DNA from: Nitrospirota bacterium
Lineage (GTDB): Bacteria > Nitrospirota > UBA9217
DNA: 5,618 bases
NCBI GenBank assembly: GCA_021788515.1
Contig: JAJYKN010000121.1
Span: 1-5,618, forward strand
Direction: 5' to 3'
Positions 1 through 5,618 of this stretch are shown here, piece after piece. Made by a program: the position numbers and the translations under genes. The number at the start of each line of letters is the position of its first letter. Positions within the stretch are counted from its first letter, which is position 1. Below the pieces are notes generated by a model. The model saw only the letters and a program-made list of their open reading frames with translations, made no database searches and was not told where the DNA came from.

Positions 1-437
1 ATGAAATGGACAGGCTTTTCGATCGATTCGTTGGAGGCGAGGCTGCGGGTGAGCGGGCCGGCCTCTGGATGCCTTCAGTGGAAAGCTATACCAAAGACGG
101 CCAGCTTATTTTCAAGGCTGAACTTCCTGGTATTGATCCGAAAGATCTCGATGTCAGCATCAATGACAACAGGGAACTGGTCATTAAGGGGGAACGAAAG
201 GCTGAAAAGAGCGCCAAGGAAGAGAACTATCTCTATCGGGAGATTTCCTATGGTCACTTTGAACGGCACTTTGTGCTTCCCGAAGGTGTCAAGACGGAAA
301 ACCTGAAAGCTAAATTTACGAATGGGATCCTTGAAATTGCTGTTCCGGCTCCGACAATTACTAAGGCGCGGAAAGTCGAGATTGAGACAGAGAAGGAAGA
401 AAAAAAGCTGATCGAAGAAGCCAAAAAAGCAGCTTAA
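1..437 (+). CDS. Hsp20 family small heat-shock protein (5' partial)
   Basis: This is an ATP-independent cytoplasmic holdase of the alpha-crystallin/Hsp20 family. It binds unfolding proteins and passes them to the DnaK system. The frame is open from base 3 to the TAA at 435-437. Seen in order: a short N-terminal arm (MDRLFDRF), the alpha-crystallin domain from about WMPSVESY, with AELPGID and the INDNRELVIKGER strand region, then the family hallmark A-x(3)-NG-x-L as AKFTNGILEIAVP. A C-terminal V-E-I matches the I/V-x-I/V oligomer-docking motif and is followed by a charged Lys/Glu tail. The first ATG is at base 6, but the preceding in-frame codon is Glu, and the usual family N-terminus reads ...EMDRLFDRF after a further 15-25 residues. 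I therefore infer that the real start lies upstream. Its G+C is lower than that of dnaK. It has its own terminator, so it is not part of the hrcA operon transcript. The family call is firm; the start is not. Confidence 0.93.
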   Translation, partial: EMDRLFDRFVGGEAAGERAGLWMPSVESYTKDGQLIFKAELPGIDPKDLDVSINDNRELVIKGERKAEKSAKEENYLYREISYGHFERHFVLPEGVKTENLKAKFTNGILEIAVPAPTITKARKVEIETEKEEKKLIEEAKKAA

Positions 438-448
438 GTTTATTAAAG

Positions 449-481
449 AACATGCTGTTCTTCTTCTCCCTGTAGCATGTT
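449..481 (+). repeat. Inverted repeat / hairpin just after hsp20
   Basis: AACATGCT (449-456) and AGCATGTT (474-481) are perfect 8-base inverted arms around a 17-base pyrimidine-rich loop. The repeat starts 11 bases after the hsp20 stop codon. No T-tract follows the right arm, so it is not a standard intrinsic terminator. It could be an mRNA 3'-end stabilising hairpin or simply chance. It lies immediately upstream of the convincing terminator at 503-539. Confidence 0.45.
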
Positions 482-502
482 GAAAGCGGCGGGGTTTTGA
501 TT

Positions 503-539
503 AGCCATCCCGTGATCTTGTTCTTGGGATGGCTTTTTT
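503..539 (+). terminator. Rho-independent terminator of the hsp20 unit
   Basis: A perfect 9-bp stem pairs AGCCATCCC (503-511) with GGGATGGCT (526-534) across a 14-base loop. The run of Ts at 534-539 begins at the base of the stem. This is a textbook intrinsic terminator, placed 65 bases after the hsp20 stop codon. It separates the small heat-shock gene from the CIRCE-controlled operon to its right. The reverse strand has no matching T-run, so it probably works in the + direction only. Confidence 0.9.
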
Positions 540-633
540 ATGAGATTTTTTTCGATGACTAGGCTACTATTGTATTGAAATGATAAGAAAAAAATGGGAC
601 AAAAGTATCAATAAATCATTATAAAATAAGACC

Positions 634-662
634 TTGACACATATGGACTCATATGTTAAATT
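634..662 (+). promoter_or_regulatory. Sigma-70-type promoter of the hrcA operon
   Basis: A perfect -35 box TTGACA (634-639) is followed after 17 bases by TAAATT (657-662), which matches TATAAT at 4 of 6 positions. TG at 654-655, one base before the hexamer, gives an extended -10 and favours this register over TTAAAT at 656. Upstream, about 589-630 is very rich in A and T and could act as an UP element (inference). The predicted transcription start near 668-670 falls inside the CIRCE repeat. Repressor bound there should block RNA polymerase or promoter clearance. Confidence 0.85.
639..656. repeat. Inverted repeat between the -35 and -10 boxes
   Basis: ACATATG (639-645) and CATATGT (650-656) form a perfect 7-base inverted repeat with the 4-base spacer GACT. 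Because CATATG is itself palindromic, it is also a direct repeat with a 10-base period, about one helical turn. It fills almost the whole promoter spacer. A second regulator could bind here, but no known operator is recognised and the A/T-rich composition makes chance plausible. Confidence 0.4.
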
Positions 663-663
663 A

Positions 664-690
664 TTAGCACTCTATATTGGAGAGTGCTAA
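664..690. promoter_or_regulatory. CIRCE operator (HrcA binding site)
   Basis: TTAGCACTC (664-672), nine spacer bases, then GAGTGCTAA (682-690) match the CIRCE consensus exactly, with no mismatch in either arm. CIRCE is the known operator of the HrcA repressor. It starts one base after the -10 hexamer and spans the likely transcription start. The leader RNA would therefore also carry most of the hairpin. The hrcA gene begins 37 bases further on, giving autoregulation. No second copy of either arm was seen in the window. Confidence 0.98.
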
Positions 691-727
691 TACGGTACGA
701 TGTGGTTGATCCGGGGCGTGTGGTCGT

Positions 728-1774
728 ATGGACTTAGATGACAGAAATAAAAAGGTTTTACAGGCTGTCATAGACAGCTATATCGCGAGCGGGTCCCCGA
801 TCGGTTCCACCGTGCTGGTAAAACGGTTCGATTTCGGCGTGAGTTCCGCAACGCTGCGGAACATCATGGCTGATCTCGAGGAAATGGGATATTTGACCCA
901 TCCCCACACCTCGGCGGGCAGGATACCCACGGACCTTGGCTATCGTTACTATATCGACAGCCTGATCAGCGTCGAGAACGACAGCGAAGATATTGAAGAG
1001 CATTTACAGCAGGCCCCCCAGCTCCAAGGCGACGATCTCCAGGAGCTTATGGAGGAGGCGAGCCGGTTCCTTGCCACCCTGTCTCACTGCGCGGGCGTCA
1101 TTGTGGCGCCGAGCGAGTCGGAGGCCACCTACCGGCACATCGAGTTTGTTCGTTTGCGGGGAAGACAGGTCCTGATTATCTTTGTGACATCCAACGGCAT
1201 CGTTCAGAACAAGCTCATTGATATCGATGAGAGCATCCGGCAGCAGGACCTGAATGGATTCAGCGCTTATCTCGATGAAGAGATCGAGCATCGGTCATTG
1301 GCGGAGATCCGCCAGCAACTGATCGAAAAGATAAAAGAAGAAAAGCTCGTTTTCATGCAGCTTATGGACGAGACATACCGGGCCAGTCAGGATGTGCAGG
1401 AACGGGAGAACGAAAAAGTATACATCGGCGGCGCGTCACAGATGCTCGAAAGCCCCGAGTTTGCGAACGTTGAGAAAATGCGGGCGCTGTTCAAGGCATT
1501 CGAGGACAAGTACAAGCTCTTGAAGCTCCTCGACCGGAGCGTGTCGGCCCAGGGGATCAAGGTTTTTATCGGCTCCGAAAACCCCTATTTCGAGATGCAG
1601 GGCTGCAGCATGGTGGTCGGCAACTACAACGCCGGATCGAACGTCGTGGGCACACTCGGGGTGATCGGACCCACGAGGATGCAATACAAGCAGGTGATCC
1701 ATGTCGTGGACTACACCGCGAAGCTTCTTTCGAAGCTGCTGGGAGAACGATTTCAGAGAGGTTTGGATAGATGA
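728..1774 (+). CDS. hrcA: Heat-inducible transcription repressor HrcA
   Basis: HrcA is the DNA-binding repressor of class I heat-shock genes. It acts as a dimer on CIRCE, and in studied bacteria GroEL maintains its activity. The 348-residue product has the usual family length. The N-terminal winged helix-turn-helix spans about residues 1-75, with SSATLRNIMADLEEMGYL at 39-56 and the wing motif HTSAGRIPTD at 60-69. A GAF-like core and inserted segment follow. The C-terminal signature GTLGVIGPTRMQY is at 308-320, just before the last helix. The ATG at 728 is chosen because an in-frame TGA at 707-709 excludes a longer product and no other in-frame start lies between. The ribosome site is weak: GGGG at 713-716, eleven bases before the start. 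That suits a repressor needed in small amounts. The stop codon overlaps the grpE start as ATGA. A perfect CIRCE lies just upstream, so autorepression is expected. Confidence 0.97.
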   Translation: MDLDDRNKKVLQAVIDSYIASGSPIGSTVLVKRFDFGVSSATLRNIMADLEEMGYLTHPHTSAGRIPTDLGYRYYIDSLISVENDSEDIEEHLQQAPQLQGDDLQELMEEASRFLATLSHCAGVIVAPSESEATYRHIEFVRLRGRQVLIIFVTSNGIVQNKLIDIDESIRQQDLNGFSAYLDEEIEHRSLAEIRQQLIEKIKEEKLVFMQLMDETYRASQDVQERENEKVYIGGASQMLESPEFANVEKMRALFKAFEDKYKLLKLLDRSVSAQGIKVFIGSENPYFEMQGCSMVVGNYNAGSNVVGTLGVIGPTRMQYKQVIHVVDYTAKLLSKLLGERFQRGLDR

Positions 1775-2355
1775 GTGATGAGTTTGATGACGTCGCTGAA
1801 GAGGACGTTGAAGTGACTGCCCCGGCAAAAAAGGAAGAGGAAGCCGCCGGGATTTCCGCGGAGATCGAGAAGCTTACGCAGGCGCTTGAACAGAAGGCCA
1901 AAGAGGCCGCAGAGGCCCATGACAAGTACCTCAGGACGTCGGCGGATTTCGACAATTACCGCAAACGCATACAGCGCGATCTCGCGGATTTCCGGAAGTA
2001 CGCGAATGAACAGATGGCGCGGGAACTCCTGAGCGTCGTCGATCATCTCTCGCTCGCGATCAAGCATGCCGCGGAAGCGGGGGAGACCAGCGACGGACTG
2101 CGCCAGGGAGTGGAACTGGTGTACAAGCAGCTTCGCGATGTGCTTGAAAAATTCGGGATCACGTCCTTCGCTTCGCAGGGCGAGCCGTTCGATCCCGCAA
2201 AACACGAAGCCATCATGCAGGAGGCGACAGACGCGGTGCCGGAGAATATGGTGGTTCAGGTGTTTCAGGAAGGATACCTTTATCACGACAAAGTGCTGAG
2301 GCATGCACGGGTGAGCGTGTCCAGGAAGCCGCGGGCCGGAGAACAAGAGGAATGA
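1771..2355 (+). CDS. grpE: Nucleotide exchange factor GrpE
   Basis: GrpE is the cytoplasmic co-chaperone that opens the DnaK nucleotide cleft, releases ADP and resets the cycle; it can also act as a thermosensor. The 194-residue product is of usual length. An acidic, probably disordered N-terminus (about 1-28) is followed by a long coiled-coil dimerisation region (about 30-90) containing the conserved DKYLRTSADFDNYRKR segment. A helical portion follows, then the C-terminal beta domain that touches DnaK. The GEPFDPAKHEA block is at about 137-147, and the signature region VVQVFQEGYLYHDKVLRHARV ends near residue 181. The start ATG overlaps the hrcA stop by four bases, which suggests translational coupling. 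It also has its own site, GAGAGG (1756-1761), nine bases upstream. The gene is intact. The next gene, dnaK, encodes its direct partner. Confidence 0.97.
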   Translation: MSDEFDDVAEEDVEVTAPAKKEEEAAGISAEIEKLTQALEQKAKEAAEAHDKYLRTSADFDNYRKRIQRDLADFRKYANEQMARELLSVVDHLSLAIKHAAEAGETSDGLRQGVELVYKQLRDVLEKFGITSFASQGEPFDPAKHEAIMQEATDAVPENMVVQVFQEGYLYHDKVLRHARVSVSRKPRAGEQEE

Positions 2356-2475
2356 ATGTGTGGACAGTGAATGGGCGAAGCAAAGAGTTGGCAGGGGAAA
2401 ACAAGTTCCTGTCCCGGCTTCTCCGTGTCGCCGATTCATCGGATTTATGCAAGGGATCCATTAAAGAAGATACAT

Positions 2476-2483
2476 TAAGGAGG
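2476..2483 (+). promoter_or_regulatory. Strong Shine-Dalgarno site of dnaK
   Basis: TAAGGAGG lies five bases before the dnaK ATG and is almost fully complementary to the 3' end of typical bacterial 16S rRNA. It is clearly stronger than the sites of hrcA, grpE and dnaJ in this window. It should lift DnaK synthesis above that of its co-chaperones from a shared message. It also confirms the dnaK start at 2489. Confidence 0.9.
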
Positions 2484-2488
2484 ACAGT

Positions 2489-4417
2489 ATGGCAAAAGTT
2501 ATAGGAATCGATTTGGGCACGACCAACTCCTGCGTTGCGATCATGGAAGGCGGAGAGCCGGTCGTCATCCCGAACTCCGAAGGGAGCCGGACCACGCCGT
2601 CGGTCGTGGCCTTCACCGAAAGCGGCGAGCGGCTGGTAGGCCAGATCGCCAAGCGGCAGTCGATCACGAACCCCGAAAACACCATATTCTCGATCAAGAG
2701 ACTCATGGGCAGAAAGTTCGATTCGACCGAGGTCAAGGAAGCAATGAAGCATCTGCCTTATAAGATCGTCCAGGCAGCGAACGGCGATGCCCATGTGGAA
2801 GTCCGCGGCAAGGCCTACAGCCCTTCCGAAATATCGGCCATGATCCTGCAAAAGATGCGGCAGACTGCCGAGGATTTCCTCGGTGAAAAAGTGACCGATG
2901 CCGTGGTCACCGTGCCTGCCTACTTTAACGACAGCCAGCGCCAGGCCACGAAGGACGCGGGCAGGATCGCAGGCCTGAACGTGCTTCGGATCATCAACGA
3001 GCCCACGGCCGCGGCCCTCGCCTACGGCCTGGACAAAAAAAAGGACGAGCTTGTCGCGGTTTACGACCTGGGCGGCGGCACCTTCGACATCTCCATCCTG
3101 GAGCTCGGGGAAGGGGTGTTCGAAGTAAAATCGACGAACGGCGACACTTATCTTGGGGGCGACGACTTTGATGAACGGATTATCAAGTGGCTTGTCGACG
3201 AGTTCAAGAAGGACCAGGGCATCGACCTGAGCAAAGATAAAATGGCGCTTCAGCGGCTGAAGGAAGCGGCGGAAAAGGCGAAGATCGAGCTGTCGAACGT
3301 CACGGAAACGGAAATCAATCTTCCGTTCGTTACGGCCGATGCCACGGGCCCCAAGCATCTGCTCTACAAACTCTCCCGGGCGAAAATGGAACAGCTGGTC
3401 GGCGATCTTGTAGAACGCACCATCGGCCCGGTGAAAAAGGCGCTTTCCGATGCGGGCAAATCCGTTGACAATATCAACGAGGCGATCCTCGTGGGCGGCA
3501 TGACGCGCATGCCCCGCGTGATCCAGACAGTGAAGGACTACTTTAAGAAAGACCCGCATCGCGGCGTGAATCCCGACGAGGTTGTGGCCATCGGCGCCGG
3601 CATCCAGGGCGCGGTCCTGACCGGCCAGGTGAAGGACGTTTTGCTGCTTGACGTGACCCCGCTGTCTCTCGGCATCGAAACGCTCGGCGCCGTCACGACC
3701 AAGATCATCGAACGGAATACCACCATCCCGACGAAGAAGAGCCAGGTCTTTTCCACCGCGTCGGACAATCAGACCGCGGTTTCGATCCACGTAGTGCAGG
3801 GCGAGCGTGAAATGGCCGCAGACAACAAGACCCTCGGCCGCTTCGAGCTCGTGGGCATCCCGCCGGCTCCGCGCGGCATTCCGCAGGTCGAGGTGACCTT
3901 CGACATTGACGCGAACGGCATTGTCCATGTGACGGCCAAGGACCTCGGCACGGGCAAGGAACAATCCATCAAGATCACGGCGTCTTCGGGCATGAGCAAG
4001 GACGATATCGATAAAGCGGTAAAAGAGGCGGAGGCGCACTCGGCAGAGGACAAGAAAAAACGCGAAGTCGCCGATGCGAGGAACGAGGCCGACACGCTCA
4101 TCTACTCGGTGGAGAAATCCGTTGCCGATTACGGGTCCAAGCTTTCCGATGCGGAGCGCGCCGATATCCAGAAGGCGCTCGAAGAAGCAAAGCGGGTGAA
4201 GGACGGCCAGGATGTCGAAGCCATCAAGAAAGCAGTGGCCGAGCTCTCCAAGACATCGCACAAGCTTGCGGAGGAAGTCTATTCCAAGATGAACAAGGAA
4301 GGGGCGCAAGCCGGAGCAGGCGGCGCCGCAGGGGAAAGTGCCCCGGGCGACGGCGGCAAGCCCGATGAGAAAGTCGTTGATGCCGAATTTGAGGAAGTGG
4401 ACAAGGACAAGAAGTAA
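2489..4417 (+). CDS. dnaK: Molecular chaperone DnaK (Hsp70)
   Basis: DnaK is the central Hsp70 ATPase. It binds exposed hydrophobic peptides, with DnaJ stimulating hydrolysis and GrpE exchanging nucleotide. The 642-residue product is full length. In the nucleotide-binding domain, phosphate-1 motif [11 protein letters not shown] is at residues 5-15, catalytic Lys is K70 (SIKRLMG), and DLGGGTFD is at 193-200 with T198 aligning to the E. coli autophosphorylated Thr. [13 protein letters not shown] and LVGGMTRMP are also present. The interdomain linker DVLLLDV is at 383-389. The substrate-binding beta domain follows ([11 protein letters not shown], with QGERE and [15 protein letters not shown]). 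Then comes the helical lid, a Gly/Ala-rich flexible tail and the conserved C-terminus [12 protein letters not shown]. Residues about 78-101 carry the insert found in Gram-negative DnaK and absent from most Gram-positive forms. The gene is intact, with no frameshift. It lies 133 bases after grpE, with no clear promoter of its own, and is followed by an intrinsic terminator. Confidence 0.99.
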   Translation: MAKVIGIDLGTTNSCVAIMEGGEPVVIPNSEGSRTTPSVVAFTESGERLVGQIAKRQSITNPENTIFSIKRLMGRKFDSTEVKEAMKHLPYKIVQAANGDAHVEVRGKAYSPSEISAMILQKMRQTAEDFLGEKVTDAVVTVPAYFNDSQRQATKDAGRIAGLNVLRIINEPTAAALAYGLDKKKDELVAVYDLGGGTFDISILELGEGVFEVKSTNGDTYLGGDDFDERIIKWLVDEFKKDQGIDLSKDKMALQRLKEAAEKAKIELSNVTETEINLPFVTADATGPKHLLYKLSRAKMEQLVGDLVERTIGPVKKALSDAGKSVDNINEAILVGGMTRMPRVIQTVKDYFKKDPHRGVNPDEVVAIGAGIQGAVLTGQVKDVLLLDVTPLSLGIETLGAVTTKIIERNTTIPTKKSQVFSTASDNQTAVSIHVVQGEREMAADNKTLGRFELVGIPPAPRGIPQVEVTFDIDANGIVHVTAKDLGTGKEQSIKITASSGMSKDDIDKAVKEAEAHSAEDKKKREVADARNEADTLIYSVEKSVADYGSKLSDAERADIQKALEEAKRVKDGQDVEAIKKAVAELSKTSHKLAEEVYSKMNKEGAQAGAGGAAGESAPGDGGKPDEKVVDAEFEEVDKDKK

Positions 4418-4435
4418 GGCTCACGGTGTCATGAT

Positions 4436-4491
4436 GAGGATAGCGATATCGGCGGGGACAAGCTCCCCCGGTCGTTCGCTATCCTCTTTTT
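4436..4491 (+). terminator. Intrinsic terminator between dnaK and dnaJ
   Basis: GAGGATAGCGA (4436-4446) pairs perfectly over 11 bp with TCGCTATCCTC (4476-4486) and is followed at once by five Ts (4487-4491). An inner 5-bp stem, CGGGG (4453-4457) with CCCCG (4466-4470), closes an 8-base loop, so the whole folds as one long hairpin with an internal loop. It starts 18 bases after the dnaK stop codon. It should end or attenuate the hrcA-grpE-dnaK transcript before dnaJ. How strong it is cannot be judged from sequence; the interrupted stem and short T-run could allow read-through. Confidence 0.85.
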
Positions 4492-4613
4492 GTGAAAAAT
4501 AAACTGTTCTCGATGCGCCGCGTAAGCCCGCACAGGAATGAAAGGTGATTTTCGCTCGTTCCCGGCGTCCTTTTGCGTCCCCCATGCGAGAGAAAAGGTT
4601 TTGAGAATTTCCT
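4492..4613 (+). other. Leader region upstream of dnaJ
   Basis: This 122-base stretch lies between the dnaK terminator and the dnaJ start. It holds no CIRCE copy and no convincing sigma-70 pair. A CCCCAT at 4580-4585 resembles part of a sigma-32 -10 box, but the best -35 partner (CTCGTT, 4555-4560) is poor and sits 19 bases away. The dnaJ ribosome site here is weak: AAAAGG ends 15 bases before the ATG, and GAG at 4603-4605 leaves 8 bases. An in-frame TGA at 4602-4604 rules out a longer dnaJ. Confidence 0.5.
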
Positions 4614-5618
4614 ATGGCCAAAGACTACTACCAGCTGCTCGGCGTTCACAAAAACGCGACTGATGCCGAGCTTAAAAAAGCCTACCGCAGGCTTGCGCAC
4701 GAATTCCACCCCGACAAAAACCCGGGAAACAAAGAGGCTGAAGAGAAGTTCAAGGAGATCAACGAGGCGTACGAGGTCCTGTCGGATGCGCAAAAACGGG
4801 CCTATTTCGACCAGTACGGCACAGCGCCGGGGGCGCAGCAGGGCACAGGGCCGGGATTCGGCGGCGCCGGCATGGGCGATATCTTCGGTGATATTTTCGA
4901 GGAGGTTTTCGGCGGGGGGCGCGGACGCTCCCGGGCGACTGCGGGAGACGATCTCCGGTTCAACCTCAAGATCAGCTTCGAAGACTCGGCGTTCGGCACG
5001 ACGACCAAGATCCGCGTGCCGCGCTGGGAGCGCTGCCCGGACTGTGACGGGACCGGGGCCAAGACGAAAGACGGCGTTGCGACCTGCACGGTCTGCCATG
5101 GGGCGGGCCAGATCCGCATGCAGCAGGGTTTTTTCAGCGTCAGCCGCACCTGCTCCCGGTGCAACGGCGAGGGCAGGGTCATTACGGACCCCTGCACTAC
5201 CTGTAAAGGGCGAAAACGAATGGAGCGGGAACGGACCCTCTCCGTCAAGATCCCGGGAGGAGTGGAAACTGGCAACACCATCCGCCTGACCGGCGAGGGT
5301 GAACTCGGAGCTTACGGCGGGCCGCCGGGGGATTTGTACGTATTTCTTGCGGTGGAAGACCATCCCTTGTTCACGCGGGAAGGTCAGGACATTGTTTGCG
5401 CAGTCCCGATCAGCTTTACGCAGGCGGCCCTCGGTACTGAGATCGACGTGCCGACGCTGAACGGCAGTTCGAAGGTCAAGATCCCGGCCGGCACGCAGCC
5501 GGGCCAGGTCTTCAAACTGCGCGGAAAGGGATTCCCCCATCTCCGCGGATCAGGAAGCGGCGATCAGCTGTGCCGCATCATGGTTGAAGTGCCGTCGAAG
5601 CTGACGGCGAAGCAGAAG
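4614..5618 (+). CDS. dnaJ: Chaperone protein DnaJ (Hsp40, 3' partial)
   Basis: DnaJ is the type I Hsp40 co-chaperone. It delivers unfolded clients to DnaK and triggers its ATP hydrolysis. The frame is open from ATG 4614 to the window edge: 335 codons of an expected 365-380, so the C-terminus is missing. The J domain covers about residues 4-68, with the essential HPD at 32-34 and [15 protein letters not shown] Gly/Phe-rich region (about 69-105) contains two DIF motifs (89-91 and 93-95, each DIF). Four zinc-binding CxxC pairs start at C141, C158, C180 and C194. The first three are complete CxxCxGxG repeats; the fourth reads CTTCKGRK, lacking the last Gly. C-terminal client-binding beta domains follow, with [20 protein letters not shown] and [13 protein letters not shown]. 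The upstream in-frame TGA at 4602 fixes the start. The gene shares orientation with dnaK but lies behind a terminator, so its expression depends on read-through or an unrecognised promoter. Confidence 0.97.
   Translation, partial: MAKDYYQLLGVHKNATDAELKKAYRRLAHEFHPDKNPGNKEAEEKFKEINEAYEVLSDAQKRAYFDQYGTAPGAQQGTGPGFGGAGMGDIFGDIFEEVFGGGRGRSRATAGDDLRFNLKISFEDSAFGTTTKIRVPRWERCPDCDGTGAKTKDGVATCTVCHGAGQIRMQQGFFSVSRTCSRCNGEGRVITDPCTTCKGRKRMERERTLSVKIPGGVETGNTIRLTGEGELGAYGGPPGDLYVFLAVEDHPLFTREGQDIVCAVPISFTQAALGTEIDVPTLNGSSKVKIPAGTQPGQVFKLRGKGFPHLRGSGSGDQLCRIMVEVPSKLTAKQK

Noticed and set aside
1..306. 101-codon + strand frame beginning at base 1
   Set aside because: It is a shadow of the hsp20 gene in another frame; only the overlapping frame carries alpha-crystallin motifs.
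700..722. Alternative upstream starts for hrcA (ATG at 700, GTG at 718 and 720)
   Set aside because: None is in frame with hrcA, and an in-frame TGA at 707-709 precedes the ATG at 728.
2388..2416. Possible promoter or hairpin in the grpE-dnaK gap (TTGGCA at 2388; GGCAGG pairing with CCTGTC)
   Set aside because: The bases 17 downstream of TTGGCA (GTCCCG) are not a -10 box. The stem is six pairs including a G-U, with no T-run, so it is not convincing as promoter or terminator.
4555..4585. Possible sigma-32 promoter for dnaJ (CCCCAT at 4580)
   Set aside because: The -35 candidate CTCGTT matches CTTGAA at only 3 of 6 positions, the 19-base spacing is long, and control by HrcA/CIRCE is evident at the operon front.
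4573..5289. 238-codon + strand frame overlapping dnaJ
   Set aside because: It is out of frame with dnaJ, rich in Arg and Ser as shadow frames of G+C-rich genes are, and has no family motif.
4479..5540. Long minus-strand open frame opposite dnaJ
   Set aside because: It lies codon on codon antisense to dnaJ, so it is kept open by dnaJ codon choice. No recognised protein motif and no convincing start signal; the real J-domain protein is on the + strand.
1..5618. CRISPR arrays, insertion sequences, tRNA or rRNA genes
   Set aside because: No regularly spaced repeats, transposase motifs, terminal inverted repeats or RNA gene signatures were seen. The window is a conserved housekeeping locus.

Overview
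This window is a class I heat-shock chaperone locus. In order, all on the + strand, it holds the 3' part of an hsp20-type small heat-shock gene, then hrcA, grpE, dnaK and the first 335 codons of dnaJ. The five genes were identified by reading their translations against known family motifs; no database search was possible. The host is probably a Gram-negative bacterium outside the gamma-proteobacteria. DnaK carries the N-terminal insert typical of Gram-negative DnaK (about residues 78-101), while control is by HrcA/CIRCE rather than an evident sigma-32 promoter. The hrcA-grpE-dnaK-dnaJ order with CIRCE occurs in deltaproteobacterial and Nitrospirota-like lineages, but the taxon cannot be fixed from this sequence alone.

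Layout: positions 1-437 encode an alpha-crystallin-domain protein whose true start probably lies left of the window. The unit closes with a clean intrinsic terminator (503-539), preceded by a separate hairpin. An AT-rich stretch (about 540-633) leads into a strong promoter (TTGACA at 634, extended -10 at 654-662). A perfect CIRCE operator (664-690) sits over the likely transcription start. hrcA follows after a short leader and overlaps grpE by four bases (ATGA). A 133-base gap, ending in a near-perfect Shine-Dalgarno sequence, precedes dnaK. Between dnaK and dnaJ lies a 196-base gap with a second strong intrinsic terminator (4436-4491). dnaJ then starts at 4614 with a weak ribosome site and runs off the right edge.

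How it works: HrcA represses its own operon at CIRCE. DnaK (ATPase and peptide binding), DnaJ (J-domain co-chaperone) and GrpE (nucleotide exchange factor) form the Hsp70 folding cycle. Hsp20 holds unfolding proteins in a form that the Hsp70 system can refold. This is a well-known system, and I do not see a novel one. The most useful second looks are the dnaK-dnaJ terminator, a perfect inverted repeat inside the CIRCE-controlled promoter, a 50-codon reading frame in the grpE-dnaK gap, and the very long but probably spurious antisense frame across dnaK.
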